A stretch of 64,000 nt of DNA, from contig UQDG01000010.1 in the NCBI GenBank assembly GCA_900539695.1, forward strand, positions 1 through 64,000. The letters are read 5' to 3'. The number at the start of each line of letters is the position of its first letter. Position 1 is the first letter of the stretch. Source of the stretch: an uncultured Oscillospiraceae bacterium (lineage in GTDB: Bacteria > Bacillota > Clostridia > Oscillospirales > Ruminococcaceae). Of the stretch, positions 34,604-45,000 are shown in pieces. Position numbers and translations under genes: made by a program. The notes beneath the pieces were generated by a model that made no database searches, was not told where the DNA came from, and was given only the letters and a program-made list of their open reading frames with translations.

Positions 34604-37177
34604 ATGGAAGAAAATATCATCATGGTGCCGGGGTCCGGCACCAAGGTCATTGTGCGCGATGTAAAACAGGAGATCGAGACGGCCTTTTTGGACTACTCGA
34701 TGTCTGTTATCGTTGCGCGCGCATTGCCTGATGTGCGCGATGGCCTGAAACCCGTGCATCGCCGTATCCTGTACACGATGCACGAGCGCGGCAATGATCC
34801 GCAGCATCCCTACCGCAAATCCGCCGATACCGTTGGTGCTGTGCTGGGTTCCTACCATCCCCACGGCGACGCCTCCGTCTACGACGCTATGGTCCGTCTG
34901 GCCCAGGATTTCAGCCTGCGTTACCCGCTGGTCGATGGCCAGGGTAACTTCGGTTCCGTGGACGGTGACCCCCCGGCTGCTTACCGTTATACTGAGGCCC
35001 GCATGTCCAAAATGGCCTGCGAGATGCTGACGGATATTGACAAGGATACCATCGATTGGGACCCCAACTTTGATGAGACCAAAAAGGAACCCCACGTCCT
35101 GCCCAGCCGCTTTCCGAACCTGTTGGTCAACGGCAGCCAGGGCATCGCGGTCGGCATGGCTACCAATATTCCGCCCCATAACCTGCGCGAAATCGTCAAC
35201 GGTATGGTCGCCCTCATCGATGACCCGGAGATCGACCTGGCGGGCCTGATGGAGTACGTCAAAGGCCCCGATTTCCCCACTGGCGGCATCATCATGGGCC
35301 GCTCCGGCATCCGTGCCGCTTACGCCACCGGCCGCGGAAAAATAACGCTGCGCGGCCGTGCCGAAATCATCGAAAAGAAAAACGGCCGCTACGAGATCCT
35401 CATCAACGAGATCCCGTACATGGTCAATAAGACCCGCCTGATCGAATCCATCGCGGACCTCGTGAAGGATAAGCGCATCGAGGGCATCAGCGACCTGAAC
35501 GATGAATCTTCCAGCCGTACCGGCATGAAGATCGTCATCGAGATCAAGAAGGATGCCAACCCCCAGGTCGTGCTGAACCAGCTGTACCGTTACACCCAGC
35601 TGCAGGACACCGTTGGTGTCATCATGCTGGCGTTGGATGACGGCGTGCCCAAGATTATGAGCCTGAAAACCATGATGGAACGCTATATTGAGTTCCAAAT
35701 GCAGGTCATCCGCCGCCGCACCGCCTTTGATTTGAAGAAGGCCAAGGAGCGCGAGCATATCCTGGAAGGTCTGCATAAGGCCGTCGACATCGTCGATGAA
35801 ATCATCGCTACCATCCGCGCTTGCAAGGGCGGCTTTGCCGAGGCCCGTCAGGCTGTGATGGATAACTTCGGCTTTGACGAACTGCAGGCGGATGCCATCG
35901 TCAAGCTGCAGTTGGGCCGTCTGGCTGGCCTGGAAATCCTCAAGATCGAGCAGGAATTGGGTGAACTGCGCACCGCCATCGCCGATTATGAGGACATCCT
36001 TGCCAACGACGAGCACGTGAAGAACATCGTCAAAACCGACCTGACCACCCTGGCCGACAAGTACGGCGACGAGCGCCGCACCTCCATCGAGGCTGTCTCC
36101 GGTGAGGTCGACATCGAGGACCTGATCCCCGAGGAGACCTGCGTCTTCACGCTAACCCACGAGGGTTATATCAAGCGCACCACGCTGGACACCTACCAGG
36201 CACAGAACCGCGGCGGCCGCGGCGTGCAGGGCATGACCCAAAAGGACGACGACTTTACTGAGGAACTTTTTGTCGGTTCTACGCATGATTATATGCTGTT
36301 CATGACAGACCAGGGCCGCGTCTACCGCCTGAAGGGTTACCAGGTACCAGAGGGCAGCCGCACTGCCAAGGGCACCCACATCGTCAACCTGCTGCAATTG
36401 CAGGAGGGCGAAAAAGTCACCCTGATGCTACAGCAGGCCGCCGATGTGGACGAGGACAACACCTACGCCACGATGGTCACTAAGATGGGCCTCATTAAGC
36501 GCACGCCGCTGTCCCAGTTCCGTAACATTCGCAAAGCGGGTCTGATCGCCATTGCCCTGAACGAGGGCGACAGCCTGGTCTGGAGCCACCTGACCAAGGG
36601 CAACGATGAAATCATCGTTGCCACCCACGATGGTGCCGCCATCCACTTTACCGAGAGCGGCGCCCGCGCTATGGGCCGTACCGGCCACGGTGTGCGCGTC
36701 ATCAAGCTGCGAGAGGGAGACTATGTCATTGGAGCCGGTGTATGCCGCCCAGGTGCCAGCGTGCTGACCATTACCGAAGAAGGCAAGGGACGCCGCAGCC
36801 GTATTGATGATTACCGCATCACCAACCGCGGTGGTTTGGGTATCCGTAACTACAACAACGGCGGCGTGGCCGGCATCAAGATCGTGGACGATACAGACGA
36901 CCTGATTTTGATCAGCCAGAATGGAATCCTCATCCGCATCCATGCAGCCGACATCAACACTCAGAGCCGTTACGGCAGTGGTGTGCGTGTCATGCGCCTG
37001 GCTGAGGGTGACAAGGTAGCCGTTGTAGCCCGCGTGGACCGCGACAACGAGGCCGAGACCGTCCAAATCGACAACGAGGGCGAAACCGACCCGACCCCCG
37101 AGGAACTGGCCGCCATCGAAGCCGAAGAACTCGCCCAGGAAGCCGCCGAGGAGAGCGCACCGAGCGACGAGGAATAA
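34604..37177 (+). CDS. gyrA: DNA gyrase subunit A
   Basis: An 857-residue DNA-cleaving subunit. The catalytic tyrosine sits in [14 protein letters not shown] near residue 129. The C-terminal beta-pinwheel carries the GyrA-box [10 protein letters not shown] near 538, which identifies gyrase rather than topoisomerase IV. The acidic tail after residue 820 is typical. In the quinolone-resistance region the sequence is [17 protein letters not shown], so the residue equivalent to Ser83 of E. coli is Ala. Its own ribosome site (AAGGTGAT) is used, with no overlap with gyrB. Confidence 0.96.
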   Translation: MEENIIMVPGSGTKVIVRDVKQEIETAFLDYSMSVIVARALPDVRDGLKPVHRRILYTMHERGNDPQHPYRKSADTVGAVLGSYHPHGDASVYDAMVRLAQDFSLRYPLVDGQGNFGSVDGDPPAAYRYTEARMSKMACEMLTDIDKDTIDWDPNFDETKKEPHVLPSRFPNLLVNGSQGIAVGMATNIPPHNLREIVNGMVALIDDPEIDLAGLMEYVKGPDFPTGGIIMGRSGIRAAYATGRGKITLRGRAEIIEKKNGRYEILINEIPYMVNKTRLIESIADLVKDKRIEGISDLNDESSSRTGMKIVIEIKKDANPQVVLNQLYRYTQLQDTVGVIMLALDDGVPKIMSLKTMMERYIEFQMQVIRRRTAFDLKKAKEREHILEGLHKAVDIVDEIIATIRACKGGFAEARQAVMDNFGFDELQADAIVKLQLGRLAGLEILKIEQELGELRTAIADYEDILANDEHVKNIVKTDLTTLADKYGDERRTSIEAVSGEVDIEDLIPEETCVFTLTHEGYIKRTTLDTYQAQNRGGRGVQGMTQKDDDFTEELFVGSTHDYMLFMTDQGRVYRLKGYQVPEGSRTAKGTHIVNLLQLQEGEKVTLMLQQAADVDEDNTYATMVTKMGLIKRTPLSQFRNIRKAGLIAIALNEGDSLVWSHLTKGNDEIIVATHDGAAIHFTESGARAMGRTGHGVRVIKLREGDYVIGAGVCRPGASVLTITEEGKGRRSRIDDYRITNRGGLGIRNYNNGGVAGIKIVDDTDDLILISQNGILIRIHAADINTQSRYGSGVRVMRLAEGDKVAVVARVDRDNEAETVQIDNEGETDPTPEELAAIEAEELAQEAAEESAPSDEE

Positions 37178-37188
37178 ACGAGGGTTAT

Positions 37189-37214
37189 GTTACTTTCTTT
37201 GAAAAGAAAGTAAC
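37189..37214. repeat. dispersed palindrome family, copy R6 (after gyrA)
   Basis: GTTACTTTCTTT and AAAGAAAGTAAC around GA, followed by CAAAGAAACTTT. With copy R7 it brackets the gyrA terminator in mirrored orientation. Confidence 0.75.
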
Positions 37215-37240
37215 CAAAGAAACTTTCAATAGAATCACAA

Positions 37241-37280
37241 AAAAGGACGATGCAGAGGTGAAATCTGCATCGTCCTTTTT
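37241..37280 (+). terminator. terminator of gyrA
   Basis: GGACGATGCAGA and TCTGCATCGTCC form a perfect 12-pair stem followed by five T. Confidence 0.9.
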
Positions 37281-37336
37281 ATATTTCTGTAAAAGTTTGC
37301 AACCCGTTCACGTGATATATGATTAAAGTTTCTTTG

Positions 37337-37363
37337 CCTACTTTCTTTTCCAAAGAAAGTAGG
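37337..37363. repeat. dispersed palindrome family, copy R7
   Basis: CCTACTTTCTTTT and CAAAGAAAGTAGG, preceded by AAAGTTTCTTTG. It abuts the stop codon of the ABC permease gene, as R1 does with jag and R5 with gyrB. Confidence 0.75.
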
Positions 37364-38767
37364 TTAGTCGTGGCGGATGGCCTCCAGGGCACTGATTTTC
37401 ACGGCTTTGTTGGCAGGCAGGATGCCAGAGACAAGGCCAATCAAAGTCGCAAACACCAGGGCACCCAGCATCAGCCAGGGTGGGATGATGGAGATGGTCG
37501 AACTGGATGCCCCATACCCGCCCATGATGCCGGACAGATCTACGTACTGGCCAAAGGACGCCATGATCGTGGTCAGGTTGTTCAAAATAAAACTGACCAG
37601 CAGGCTGATAAGCACGCCCAGCACGCCGCCAATAAACCCAATGCAGGAACTTTCCATCAGGAACATTGTGCGGATGTTATTGATTTCACAGCCAAGGACC
37701 TTCATAACGCCAATTTCCCGGGTGCGCTCGTAAATCGCCATCGTCATGGTATTGATGATGTTGATGGCCGCCACCAGCAGGGAAACAGCCGCTACACCGC
37801 CAAAAATCATCTGGCTGCGGAAGACTTGCTTTTGCATGTCCTCCCGCTGCTGGTTCGAGGACCAGGTGCTCTGAAAGCCCAGGTCATGGATGGCTTCTTC
37901 CACATCGCCCACATTTTTCAGGTCGTCGACCTTGACGTAAACCTGATCGTAGGAAGAATTGGTGTCCTTGATCTTGGCCATCTTGTTGTAGGCAGCCTCG
38001 ATCACTTTCAGGTTCTGCATGCTCATGATAATGCCGCCTTGGGTCCACCAACCCTTGGAGACATCCTGCTGCAACTTGCCCACCACTTCCAATTCCCAGG
38101 TCTGGGTATTGGGGTTGGTGTTGTCGCCGTTGGTGATGGTCAAGGTCATTTTGTCCTTGTCGACGTCCACAAATGGCGGCAACTCGTTGCCGTTGGCATC
38201 GGTCTGGCCCTGCCAGCGGTAACGCTTGGGGCTGTTATCGCTGCGGCGGCTGTCGTAAAAATTGTAGCCGGTGTACTCACAGACCAGGACCGGGATTTTT
38301 TTGGATTGCGCATTGATGACGGTCGTGTCCAGCCACCGGCCGGATTCCAGCGCAAAGCCCATCGGCTCCAGAGCCACAGGATCCAGCGCCGTAATGTTGC
38401 CAATGTCCGATACATACCTGCCATTGCGCCCGGCTGAGATCGTGCCCTGCAAATTGTAAGGGTTGGTAAACGGGGTGGCCGCCAGCACGTTGTTCAGCTC
38501 ACGGATCTGAGTCAGCGCGGCATCATCCAGCTTGATTGCTTTGCCGTCACTGCCGACAGAAATGCCGCCACCGTAAATTTGGATCTGGGTCAGGTCGCCC
38601 CAACTCTGGATCATCTCGTCATTGGCCTGGTTCTGGGCAATTCCCAGGGAAATCATCAGCACAACCATGCAGGTGCCAATCACGACACCCACCAACGTCA
38701 GCGCGGTACGGCCTTTGCGGCGTAAAAGATTTCGCGCCGAAAGACTGATCTCATCAGATATCTTCAT
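37364..38767 (-). CDS. MacB/FtsX-type ABC transporter permease
   Basis: A 467-residue membrane protein. An N-terminal segment (GRTALTLVGVVIGTCMVVLM) is followed by a large extracytoplasmic MacB-PCD-like domain (about residues 45-320), then three C-terminal segments (FGGVAAVSLLVAAINIINTM, SCIGFIGGVLGVLISLLVSF, WLMLGALVFATLIGLVSGIL). Such proteins form mechanotransmission exporters rather than channels. The ATG at 38767 overlaps the end of the upstream CARDB-like gene by 14 bases and has GAGGA at good spacing. The partner ATPase is at 40178. Confidence 0.85.
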   Translation of the reverse strand: MKISDEISLSARNLLRRKGRTALTLVGVVIGTCMVVLMISLGIAQNQANDEMIQSWGDLTQIQIYGGGISVGSDGKAIKLDDAALTQIRELNNVLAATPFTNPYNLQGTISAGRNGRYVSDIGNITALDPVALEPMGFALESGRWLDTTVINAQSKKIPVLVCEYTGYNFYDSRRSDNSPKRYRWQGQTDANGNELPPFVDVDKDKMTLTITNGDNTNPNTQTWELEVVGKLQQDVSKGWWTQGGIIMSMQNLKVIEAAYNKMAKIKDTNSSYDQVYVKVDDLKNVGDVEEAIHDLGFQSTWSSNQQREDMQKQVFRSQMIFGGVAAVSLLVAAINIINTMTMAIYERTREIGVMKVLGCEINNIRTMFLMESSCIGFIGGVLGVLISLLVSFILNNLTTIMASFGQYVDLSGIMGGYGASSSTISIIPPWLMLGALVFATLIGLVSGILPANKAVKISALEAIRHD

Positions 38768-40160
38768 CGCTGTCCTCATCCAAAGCAGCCAGGGCCTTGG
38801 CCTTCTTGCGTTTGCGCAGCACCACGACCACGATAACAGCCACCACAACGCCCACGCAGACTACGATCAGCACCCAGCCCCAAACCGGCATGCCGGTCTG
38901 CTGGGGTTCGTCCACATTGGAATCGGGATCCGGCATGTAATCATCGTAGTTCATTTCTTCCGCTGTAGCGGTAAAATCTTTGCTGATGGTGCGCGGGTTG
39001 CCGCTGGCATCCTCGTAGTTCAGGGTAATAACGCCGGAGATGTTGCCGGCGGCGTCGGGGGTAATGTCAAAGTCGACGCTGCCCTCGGTGCCGGCATTCA
39101 GGTTGCCCAGGTACTGGTAGTTTTCGCCGCCCAGGTTGGTGCCAGTCAGGCGGGCTTCCAGGTTGCCGATGGCGTTTTTGCCTTTGTTGACGTAGCTCAG
39201 GGTCACGCTGCCGGTCTCGCCCACCATGATGGATTCGGAGCTTAACTGCAGCTGGCCTACCTCAAAGCGGTCGGGCTGGCTGATAGGCACCGAGATAGCG
39301 GTGGTGGAGCTGACTGCCTTGCCGGAGATAGCGCCGGTGCCGGTCATGTTCACGGTAATGTCGGCCACTGTGCCGGTAAAACCGGCGGCAGGCAGCACCG
39401 AGAAGGTGATATTCTGCATCGACTTGGCCGCCATGCTGCCCACATAGTTGGACAGGCTGCCGTCGCCCAGCGAGATATTCTCCGGCAGGGTCAGCGAGAC
39501 GATGACGTCGTTCAGTGCCTCGTTGCCGTCGGTGGCGTACAGGCCCAGCGAGAGGGTAAAGGCGGTGCCCGCCGTTACGGCGTCACCATAATTGGAGGTG
39601 CGGACGATGAGGTTCGGTGTGGTGGCCTGGTCTTTGTCCACGCACTGGCCCAGCGTTACGCTGAACTGCTGCAGCGGCTTGCTGGTATCCAGATAGCTGA
39701 GGTTGATGGGAAGGGTATTGCCGCCGCCATTGTAGATGACATCGCGGAACAACAGCACATAACTGTAATAATTGTACTGGGGGTCCTTGCGGGTCTGGTC
39801 AGGGTCGTCGTTGCTTTCAAACAGCTGACCAATTTCGCCGGTGCCGGTGTAAGTAAAGATGGAAGAATTGATGCGGGCCACAATGTCTTCGGCCTTTACG
39901 GCATACCGGGCCGAGGAATGGTCCACCACCTGCAGCACGATGTTGACCTGATCGCCCACGTTTAGCGTGGTGATCTCGCCGCCTGCGGGGGTGGTCACGG
40001 TGTAGCCGGTGACATAAACGCCCTGGTTGTCTGTGGTCACGGTCGAAGTATCGCCGCCGTTGTTGATGCCGGAATCAGGGTTACTGTCGTCCGCCCAGAC
40101 AGGCAGGCAGAGCGCTGCCGCCAGCGTAAGTACCATCAACAGAGAAAATAAGCGTTTCAA
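38754..40160 (-). CDS. exported membrane-anchored protein with CARDB/NEW3-like repeats
   Basis: A 468-residue protein with a cleavable signal peptide (MKRLFSLLMVLTLAAALCLP, cleavage after VWA) and a C-terminal anchor (VLIVVCVGVVVAVIVVVVLR) followed by a short acidic tail, DEDSDEDI. The ectodomain has repeated beta-sandwich units such as LNVGDQVNIVLQVVDHSSAR and VGETGSVTLSYVNKGKNAIG, similar to CARDB/COG1361 surface proteins. It lies between the ABC ATPase and permease and overlaps the latter, so it probably forms part of the exporter, perhaps as its periplasm-side adaptor. I cannot name a family with certainty. Confidence 0.75.
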   Translation of the reverse strand: MKRLFSLLMVLTLAAALCLPVWADDSNPDSGINNGGDTSTVTTDNQGVYVTGYTVTTPAGGEITTLNVGDQVNIVLQVVDHSSARYAVKAEDIVARINSSIFTYTGTGEIGQLFESNDDPDQTRKDPQYNYYSYVLLFRDVIYNGGGNTLPINLSYLDTSKPLQQFSVTLGQCVDKDQATTPNLIVRTSNYGDAVTAGTAFTLSLGLYATDGNEALNDVIVSLTLPENISLGDGSLSNYVGSMAAKSMQNITFSVLPAAGFTGTVADITVNMTGTGAISGKAVSSTTAISVPISQPDRFEVGQLQLSSESIMVGETGSVTLSYVNKGKNAIGNLEARLTGTNLGGENYQYLGNLNAGTEGSVDFDITPDAAGNISGVITLNYEDASGNPRTISKDFTATAEEMNYDDYMPDPDSNVDEPQQTGMPVWGWVLIVVCVGVVVAVIVVVVLRKRKKAKALAALDEDSDEDI

Positions 40161-40177
40161 GGTAAAACCTCCATATA

Positions 40178-40960
40178 TCAGTTACTTTTTTCTTTTGCCG
40201 CGTCGCCTCCGATGGACATATCGCCCTGCAGGTCGGCAAACAGTCCTTCACGGTTGCGGGTTTTGGTGGCCTCGTCCTGCACCACGTTGGAGCAGACTTT
40301 ACCGTCCAAAATGGTCACGACCCGGTCCGCACATTCGGCCAGTTCCGGCTCGTGGGTGACCATGACGAAAGTGACCTGCTGGTTCTTGGTCAGCTCCAGC
40401 ATGCGGTACAATACCTGCTTACTGGTTTTGGAGTCCAGGTTGCCGGTAGGTTCATCAGCAAAAATGACTTTGGGATTGCTGACAAAGGCACGGGCGATGC
40501 CCACACGCTGCTGCTGGCCGCCGCTCATCTCAGTGGGCAGGTGGTTGGCGCGGCCAAGCAGGCCCATGCTTTTCAGTTCCTTGCGGGCCAGCTTTAGGCG
40601 GGTCTTTTTGTCGATACCCTTAAACATTAACGGTAATGCGACATTTTCTGCGGCGGTCATTGTGGGCAGCAGGTTGTAGCTCTGGAAGATGAACCCCAGA
40701 TGCTGCTGTCGGAACTGCGCCAATTCAGTTTCGTTCATGGCGCTGATCTCGTGTTTGCCAATGAAAACTTTGCCGCGGGTGGGCTTTTCCAACCCGGCCA
40801 GCTGGTTCAGCAGGGTAGACTTACCACTGCCGGATTGGCCAACGATGCAGCAAAATTCGCCTTTTTCGATCGCAAGGTCTACGTCATTCAGCGCTACAAC
40901 GCGCTCTTTTCCAACAGCGTAGACTTTGCGCAGTTTTTCGGTTCGTATGATGGGTGCCAA
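40178..40960 (-). CDS. ABC transporter ATP-binding protein (LolD/MacB type)
   Basis: A 260-residue nucleotide-binding subunit: Walker A VGQSGSGKSTLL near residue 38, Q-loop FIFQSYNLLP, signature MSGGQQQRVGIARAF near 143 and Walker B VIFADEPTGNLD near 162. The pattern fits the LolD/MacB/FtsE group. It is first in an operon with the CARDB-like protein and the permease; together they look like a three-part exporter or surface-stress module. Substrate unknown. The C-terminal 30 residues after the H-loop (MVTHEPELAE) are polar and unusual. Confidence 0.88.
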   Translation of the reverse strand: MAPIIRTEKLRKVYAVGKERVVALNDVDLAIEKGEFCCIVGQSGSGKSTLLNQLAGLEKPTRGKVFIGKHEISAMNETELAQFRQQHLGFIFQSYNLLPTMTAAENVALPLMFKGIDKKTRLKLARKELKSMGLLGRANHLPTEMSGGQQQRVGIARAFVSNPKVIFADEPTGNLDSKTSKQVLYRMLELTKNQQVTFVMVTHEPELAECADRVVTILDGKVCSNVVQDEATKTRNREGLFADLQGDMSIGGDAAKEKSN

Positions 40961-41038
40961 AGATTCGCCCCCTTTTCGTAAGATGTGTCTATTTTACCAT
41001 AAAACGTAAAAAATAGGAAGATAGCGAGATGTAAAAAT

Positions 41039-41067
41039 TTGAAATATGGACCCGTTTCTTATATAAT
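41039..41067 (+). promoter_or_regulatory. promoter of trmO
   Basis: TTGAAA, a 17-base spacer and a perfect TATAAT, 28 bases before the GTG start. Confidence 0.75.
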
Positions 41068-41095
41068 AGTAGGAAAAAGAGGGGAGAGTGTTACC

Positions 41096-41776
41096 GTGGA
41101 GACTATCATCCGTCCTATTGCTCATATAAAAAGTGACTTTACCGATAAATTTGGCATCCCGCGGCAAAGCGGCCTGGTGCCGGAGCTGACCGCCCGCATC
41201 GTGTTTGAACCGGAATATCGCGACCCCAACGCGCTGGTGGGGTTGGAAGGCTACAGCCATCTGTGGCTGATCTGGCAGTTCTCGACGGTGGCGGCCGAGT
41301 ATGCCGCAGGCAAAAGCTGGCGTCCCACCGTGCGCCCGCCCCGGCTGGGTGGAAACGCCCGGCGCGGTGTGTTTGCCACCCGCAGCCCTTACCGGCCCAA
41401 TGCGCTGGGTCTTTCCTGTGTGGAGCTGTCGGGCATCGAGAACGGCGACATTCTGGTAAAAGGGGCCGACCTTTTGGACGGCACGCCGATCTTTGACATC
41501 AAGCCCTACCTGCCTTACGTGGATGCCCACCCCGAAGCCCGCGGTGGCTTTACCGAGCAGACAGCTGCTTACGCGCTGGAAGTACAGTGCCCGCAGCCAC
41601 TTTTGGACAAACTGCCGGAAAATAAGCGGGCCGCTTTGTTAGGTGTGCTGAAAAACGATCCACGCCCGGCCTACCAGCATGACCCGGACCGTGTATATGC
41701 CATGGATTTTGGCGGTTACCGGGTGCAGTTTCAGGTCGGTGAGTCTATGTTAACTGTCATTGACATTCAAAAATAA
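41096..41776 (+). CDS. trmO: tRNA (N6-threonylcarbamoyladenosine-37 N6)-methyltransferase
   Basis: A 226-residue TsaA/TrmO (UPF0066) protein that methylates t6A37 of tRNA-Thr using SAM. It has the N-terminal RPIAHIKSDFTDKFGIPRQS, the central SPYRPNALGLSCVEL and DIKPYLPYVDAHPEA, all family blocks of the beta-barrel SAM site, followed by the helical C-terminal extension. The start is a GTG at 41096 behind GGGGAG; the upstream frame crosses the promoter. Monocistronic, closed by the hairpin at 41911. Confidence 0.92.
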   Translation: METIIRPIAHIKSDFTDKFGIPRQSGLVPELTARIVFEPEYRDPNALVGLEGYSHLWLIWQFSTVAAEYAAGKSWRPTVRPPRLGGNARRGVFATRSPYRPNALGLSCVELSGIENGDILVKGADLLDGTPIFDIKPYLPYVDAHPEARGGFTEQTAAYALEVQCPQPLLDKLPENKRAALLGVLKNDPRPAYQHDPDRVYAMDFGGYRVQFQVGESMLTVIDIQK

Positions 41777-42079
41777 GCATACTTACGATTGATAAAAATA
41801 TAACAGTCCAGAAAATGTCCCTGCAAAAAGGGTAAAAAAACTGCCATTTGGTGAAAATGGTCAAAATGTACACATCGGACAAAAAAATCTGTGCAATATT
41901 CTAAATAAAACCCCTTTACGAATGGGGGCGTTTTTTGGTACAATAAAGCTATGCAAAAGCGTTTATCTATCAGTGCGCCCGGAGCAAACTACAGGCCGCC
42001 AAACAGATAAACGTGGGCCCGTGCGGCATGACACCCGCGCGGAAATGCAATACACTCTAATGAAAACGGAGGAAGAAAA
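41777..42079. other. trmO-nifJ intergenic region
   Basis: 303 bases. It contains the trmO terminator (41911-41936) and a possible nifJ promoter (TTTACG at 41915, 18-base gap, TACAAT at 41939-41944), so the -35 would lie inside the terminator. The first 120 bases are AT-rich, with ACAGTCCAGAAAATGTCC, and show no gene. Confidence 0.5.
41911..41936 (+). terminator. terminator of trmO
   Basis: CCCC and GGGG(G) with a nine-base loop, followed by CGTTTTTT. Short stem but good T-run. Confidence 0.6.
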
Positions 42080-45000
42080 ATGCCCAGAGCAAAACAGTCT
42101 ATGGACGGCAATACCGCTGCGGCGCATGTAGCTTATGCATTCACCGATGTGGCTGCCATCTACCCCATCACCCCCTCCAGCCCCATGGCCGACACTGTTG
42201 ACCAGTGGAGCGCTGCCGGTCTGAAGAACATCTTCGGCAACCAGGTCAAGGTTGTTGAAATGGAGTCCGAGGCCGGTGCTGCCGGTGCCGTGCACGGTTC
42301 TCTCGGTACTGGTGCTATCACCACCACCTTCACCGCCTCTCAGGGCCTGCTGCTGATGATCCCCAACATGTACAAGATCGCAGCCGAGCAGCTGCCCTGC
42401 GTCTTCGACGTGTCTGCCCGTACCGTTGCTACCCAGTCCCTGAACATCTTCGGTGACCACAGCGACGTTATGGCTGTTCGTCAGACCGGCTTCGCTATGC
42501 TGGCTGAGAGCAACCCGCAGGAAGTTATGGACCTGTCTCCTGTGGCTCATCTGTCTGCCATCGAGGGTCACGTTCCCTTCGTGAACTTCTTCGACGGTTT
42601 CCGTACTTCTCACGAGATCCAGAAGATCGAGAAGTGGGACTACGCCGATCTGAAGGAAATGTGCAACATGGAGGCTGTCGAGGAGTTCCGTGCTAAGGCC
42701 CTGAACCCCGAACACCCCAAGATGCGCGGTTCTCACGAGAACGGCGACGTCTTCTTCCAGCATCGTGAGGCTTGCAACCCCGCTTACGAGGCCCTGCCCG
42801 CTGTTGTTGAGAAGTACATGGCCAAGATCAACGAGAAGTTGGGCACCAACTACGACCTGTTCAACTACTACGGCGCCGAGGATGCTGACCGCGTCATCAT
42901 CGCCATGGGCTCCATCTGCGACGTTGCAGAGGAAGTTGTTGACTACCTGACCGCTAAGGGCGAGAAGGTCGGCCTGGTTCTGGTCCGCCTGTATCGTCCC
43001 TGGGTTTCTTCCGCTCTGCTGAAGGTCCTGCCCAAGACGGTCAAGAAGATCGCTGTTCTGGACCGCACCAAGGAGCCCGGCTCCCTGGGCGAGCCTCTGT
43101 ACCTGGATGTTGCCACCACCCTGCGTGAGGCTGGCATGAACGATGTCGTTCTGACCGGCGGCCGTTACGGCCTGGGCTCCAAGGATACCCCGCCGTCCTC
43201 TGTCTTCGCTATCTACACCGAGCTGGAGAAGGACGCTCCGAAGCCCCGCTTCACCATCGGTATTACCGACGATGTGACCAACCTCAGCCTGCCTGAGGTC
43301 AAGCCCGCTCCCATCACCTCCGCCCCCGGCACCAAGGAGTGCAAGTTCTGGGGTCTCGGCGGCGACGGTACTGTCGGTGCTAACAAGAACTCCACCAAGA
43401 TCATCGGCGACCATACTGACAAGTACATTCAGGCTTACTTCCAGTATGACTCCAAGAAGACCGGTGGCGTTACCATCAGCCATCTGCGTTTCGGCGACAA
43501 GCCCATCCGCAGCCCCTACTACATCAACCAGGCTGACTTCGTGGCCTGCCACAACCCCGCTTACATCCACATGGGCATGAAGATGGTCCAGGATGTCAAG
43601 CCGGGCGGCGTCTTCATGATCAACTGCCAGTGGACCGATGAGGAGCTGGACGAGCATCTGAACGCTGCTGATAAGAAGTACATTGCTGACAACAACATTC
43701 AGCTGTACACCATCAACGCTATTGATAAGGCTATCGAGATTGGTATGGGCAAGCGCACCAACACCATTCTGCAGTCTGCTTTCTTCAAGCTGGCTGACGT
43801 TATGCCCATCGACGACGCTGTCGAGTACATGAAGGCCGCTGCCAAGAAGAGCTACGGCAAGAAGGGCGACGCTGTTGTCCAGATGAACTGGAAGGCCATC
43901 GACGCCGGCCTGGACGCTGTCCATAAGGTCGAGGTCCCCGCCTCCTGGTCCAACCCCGCTGCTGATCCGGCTCCGAAGGCCCTGAAGGGACCCGACGCCC
44001 TGGTCAAGCAGATCCGCGATATCATGGAGCCCATCGCCCGTATGGACGGCGACAGCCTGCCTGTTTCTGCCTTCGAGGGCAACGTTAACGGCGAGTGGGA
44101 GCAGGGTGCTTCTGCTTACGAGAAGCGCGGCACCGCTGTTATGGTTCCCGAGTGGGATGCTGAGAAGTGCATCCAGTGCAACCAGTGTGCATTTGTTTGC
44201 TCTCATGCTACCATCCGTCCGTTCTGCCTGACCGCTGATGAGGCCGCCAACGCTCCCGAGAGCACCAAGCTGGCCGACACCAAGCCCAAGGCAAGCGAGT
44301 ACAAGTTCACCATGGCTGTTTCTCCTCTGGACTGCATGGGTTGCGGCGAGTGCGTCACCGTCTGCCCCACCAAGGCCATCGAGATGAAGCCGCAGGAGAG
44401 CCAGTCCGCTCAGCAGGCTGCTTTCGACTACTGCGTCGAGAACATCCGCAAGAAGGACAACGTCCCCGGTGTTGTTTCCGAGGTTTCCGTCAAGGGTTCT
44501 CAGTTCAACCAGCCGCTGCTTGAGTTCTCTGGCTCCTGCGCAGGCTGCGCCGAGACCTCTTATGCTCGCCTGATCACCCAGCTGTTCGGCGAGAAGATGT
44601 TCATCTCCAACGCCACCGGCTGCTCCTCTATCTGGGGTGGTACCGCTTCTATCAGCCCGTACACCACCAACAAAGAGTCTGGCCACGGCCCCGCCTGGAT
44701 CAACTCTCTGTTCGAGGACAACGCTGAGCACGGCCTGGGCATGCAGATCGGTTATGAGACCGTCCGCGCCAACCTGATCACCAAGGTTGAGGCCCTGAAG
44801 GGCAAGAATGCTGACCTGGATGCTGCCATTGACAACTTCCTGGCCACCAAGAACAACACCAAGGCCAACGACGCTCCTGCAAAGGCTCTGGTCGCAGCTC
44901 TCGAGGCTGACGGCAGCGCCGAGGCTGCTGAGATCCTGAAGGATAAGCAGTACCTGGCTAAGAAGAGCTTCTGGATCTTCGGCGGCGACGGCTGGGCATA

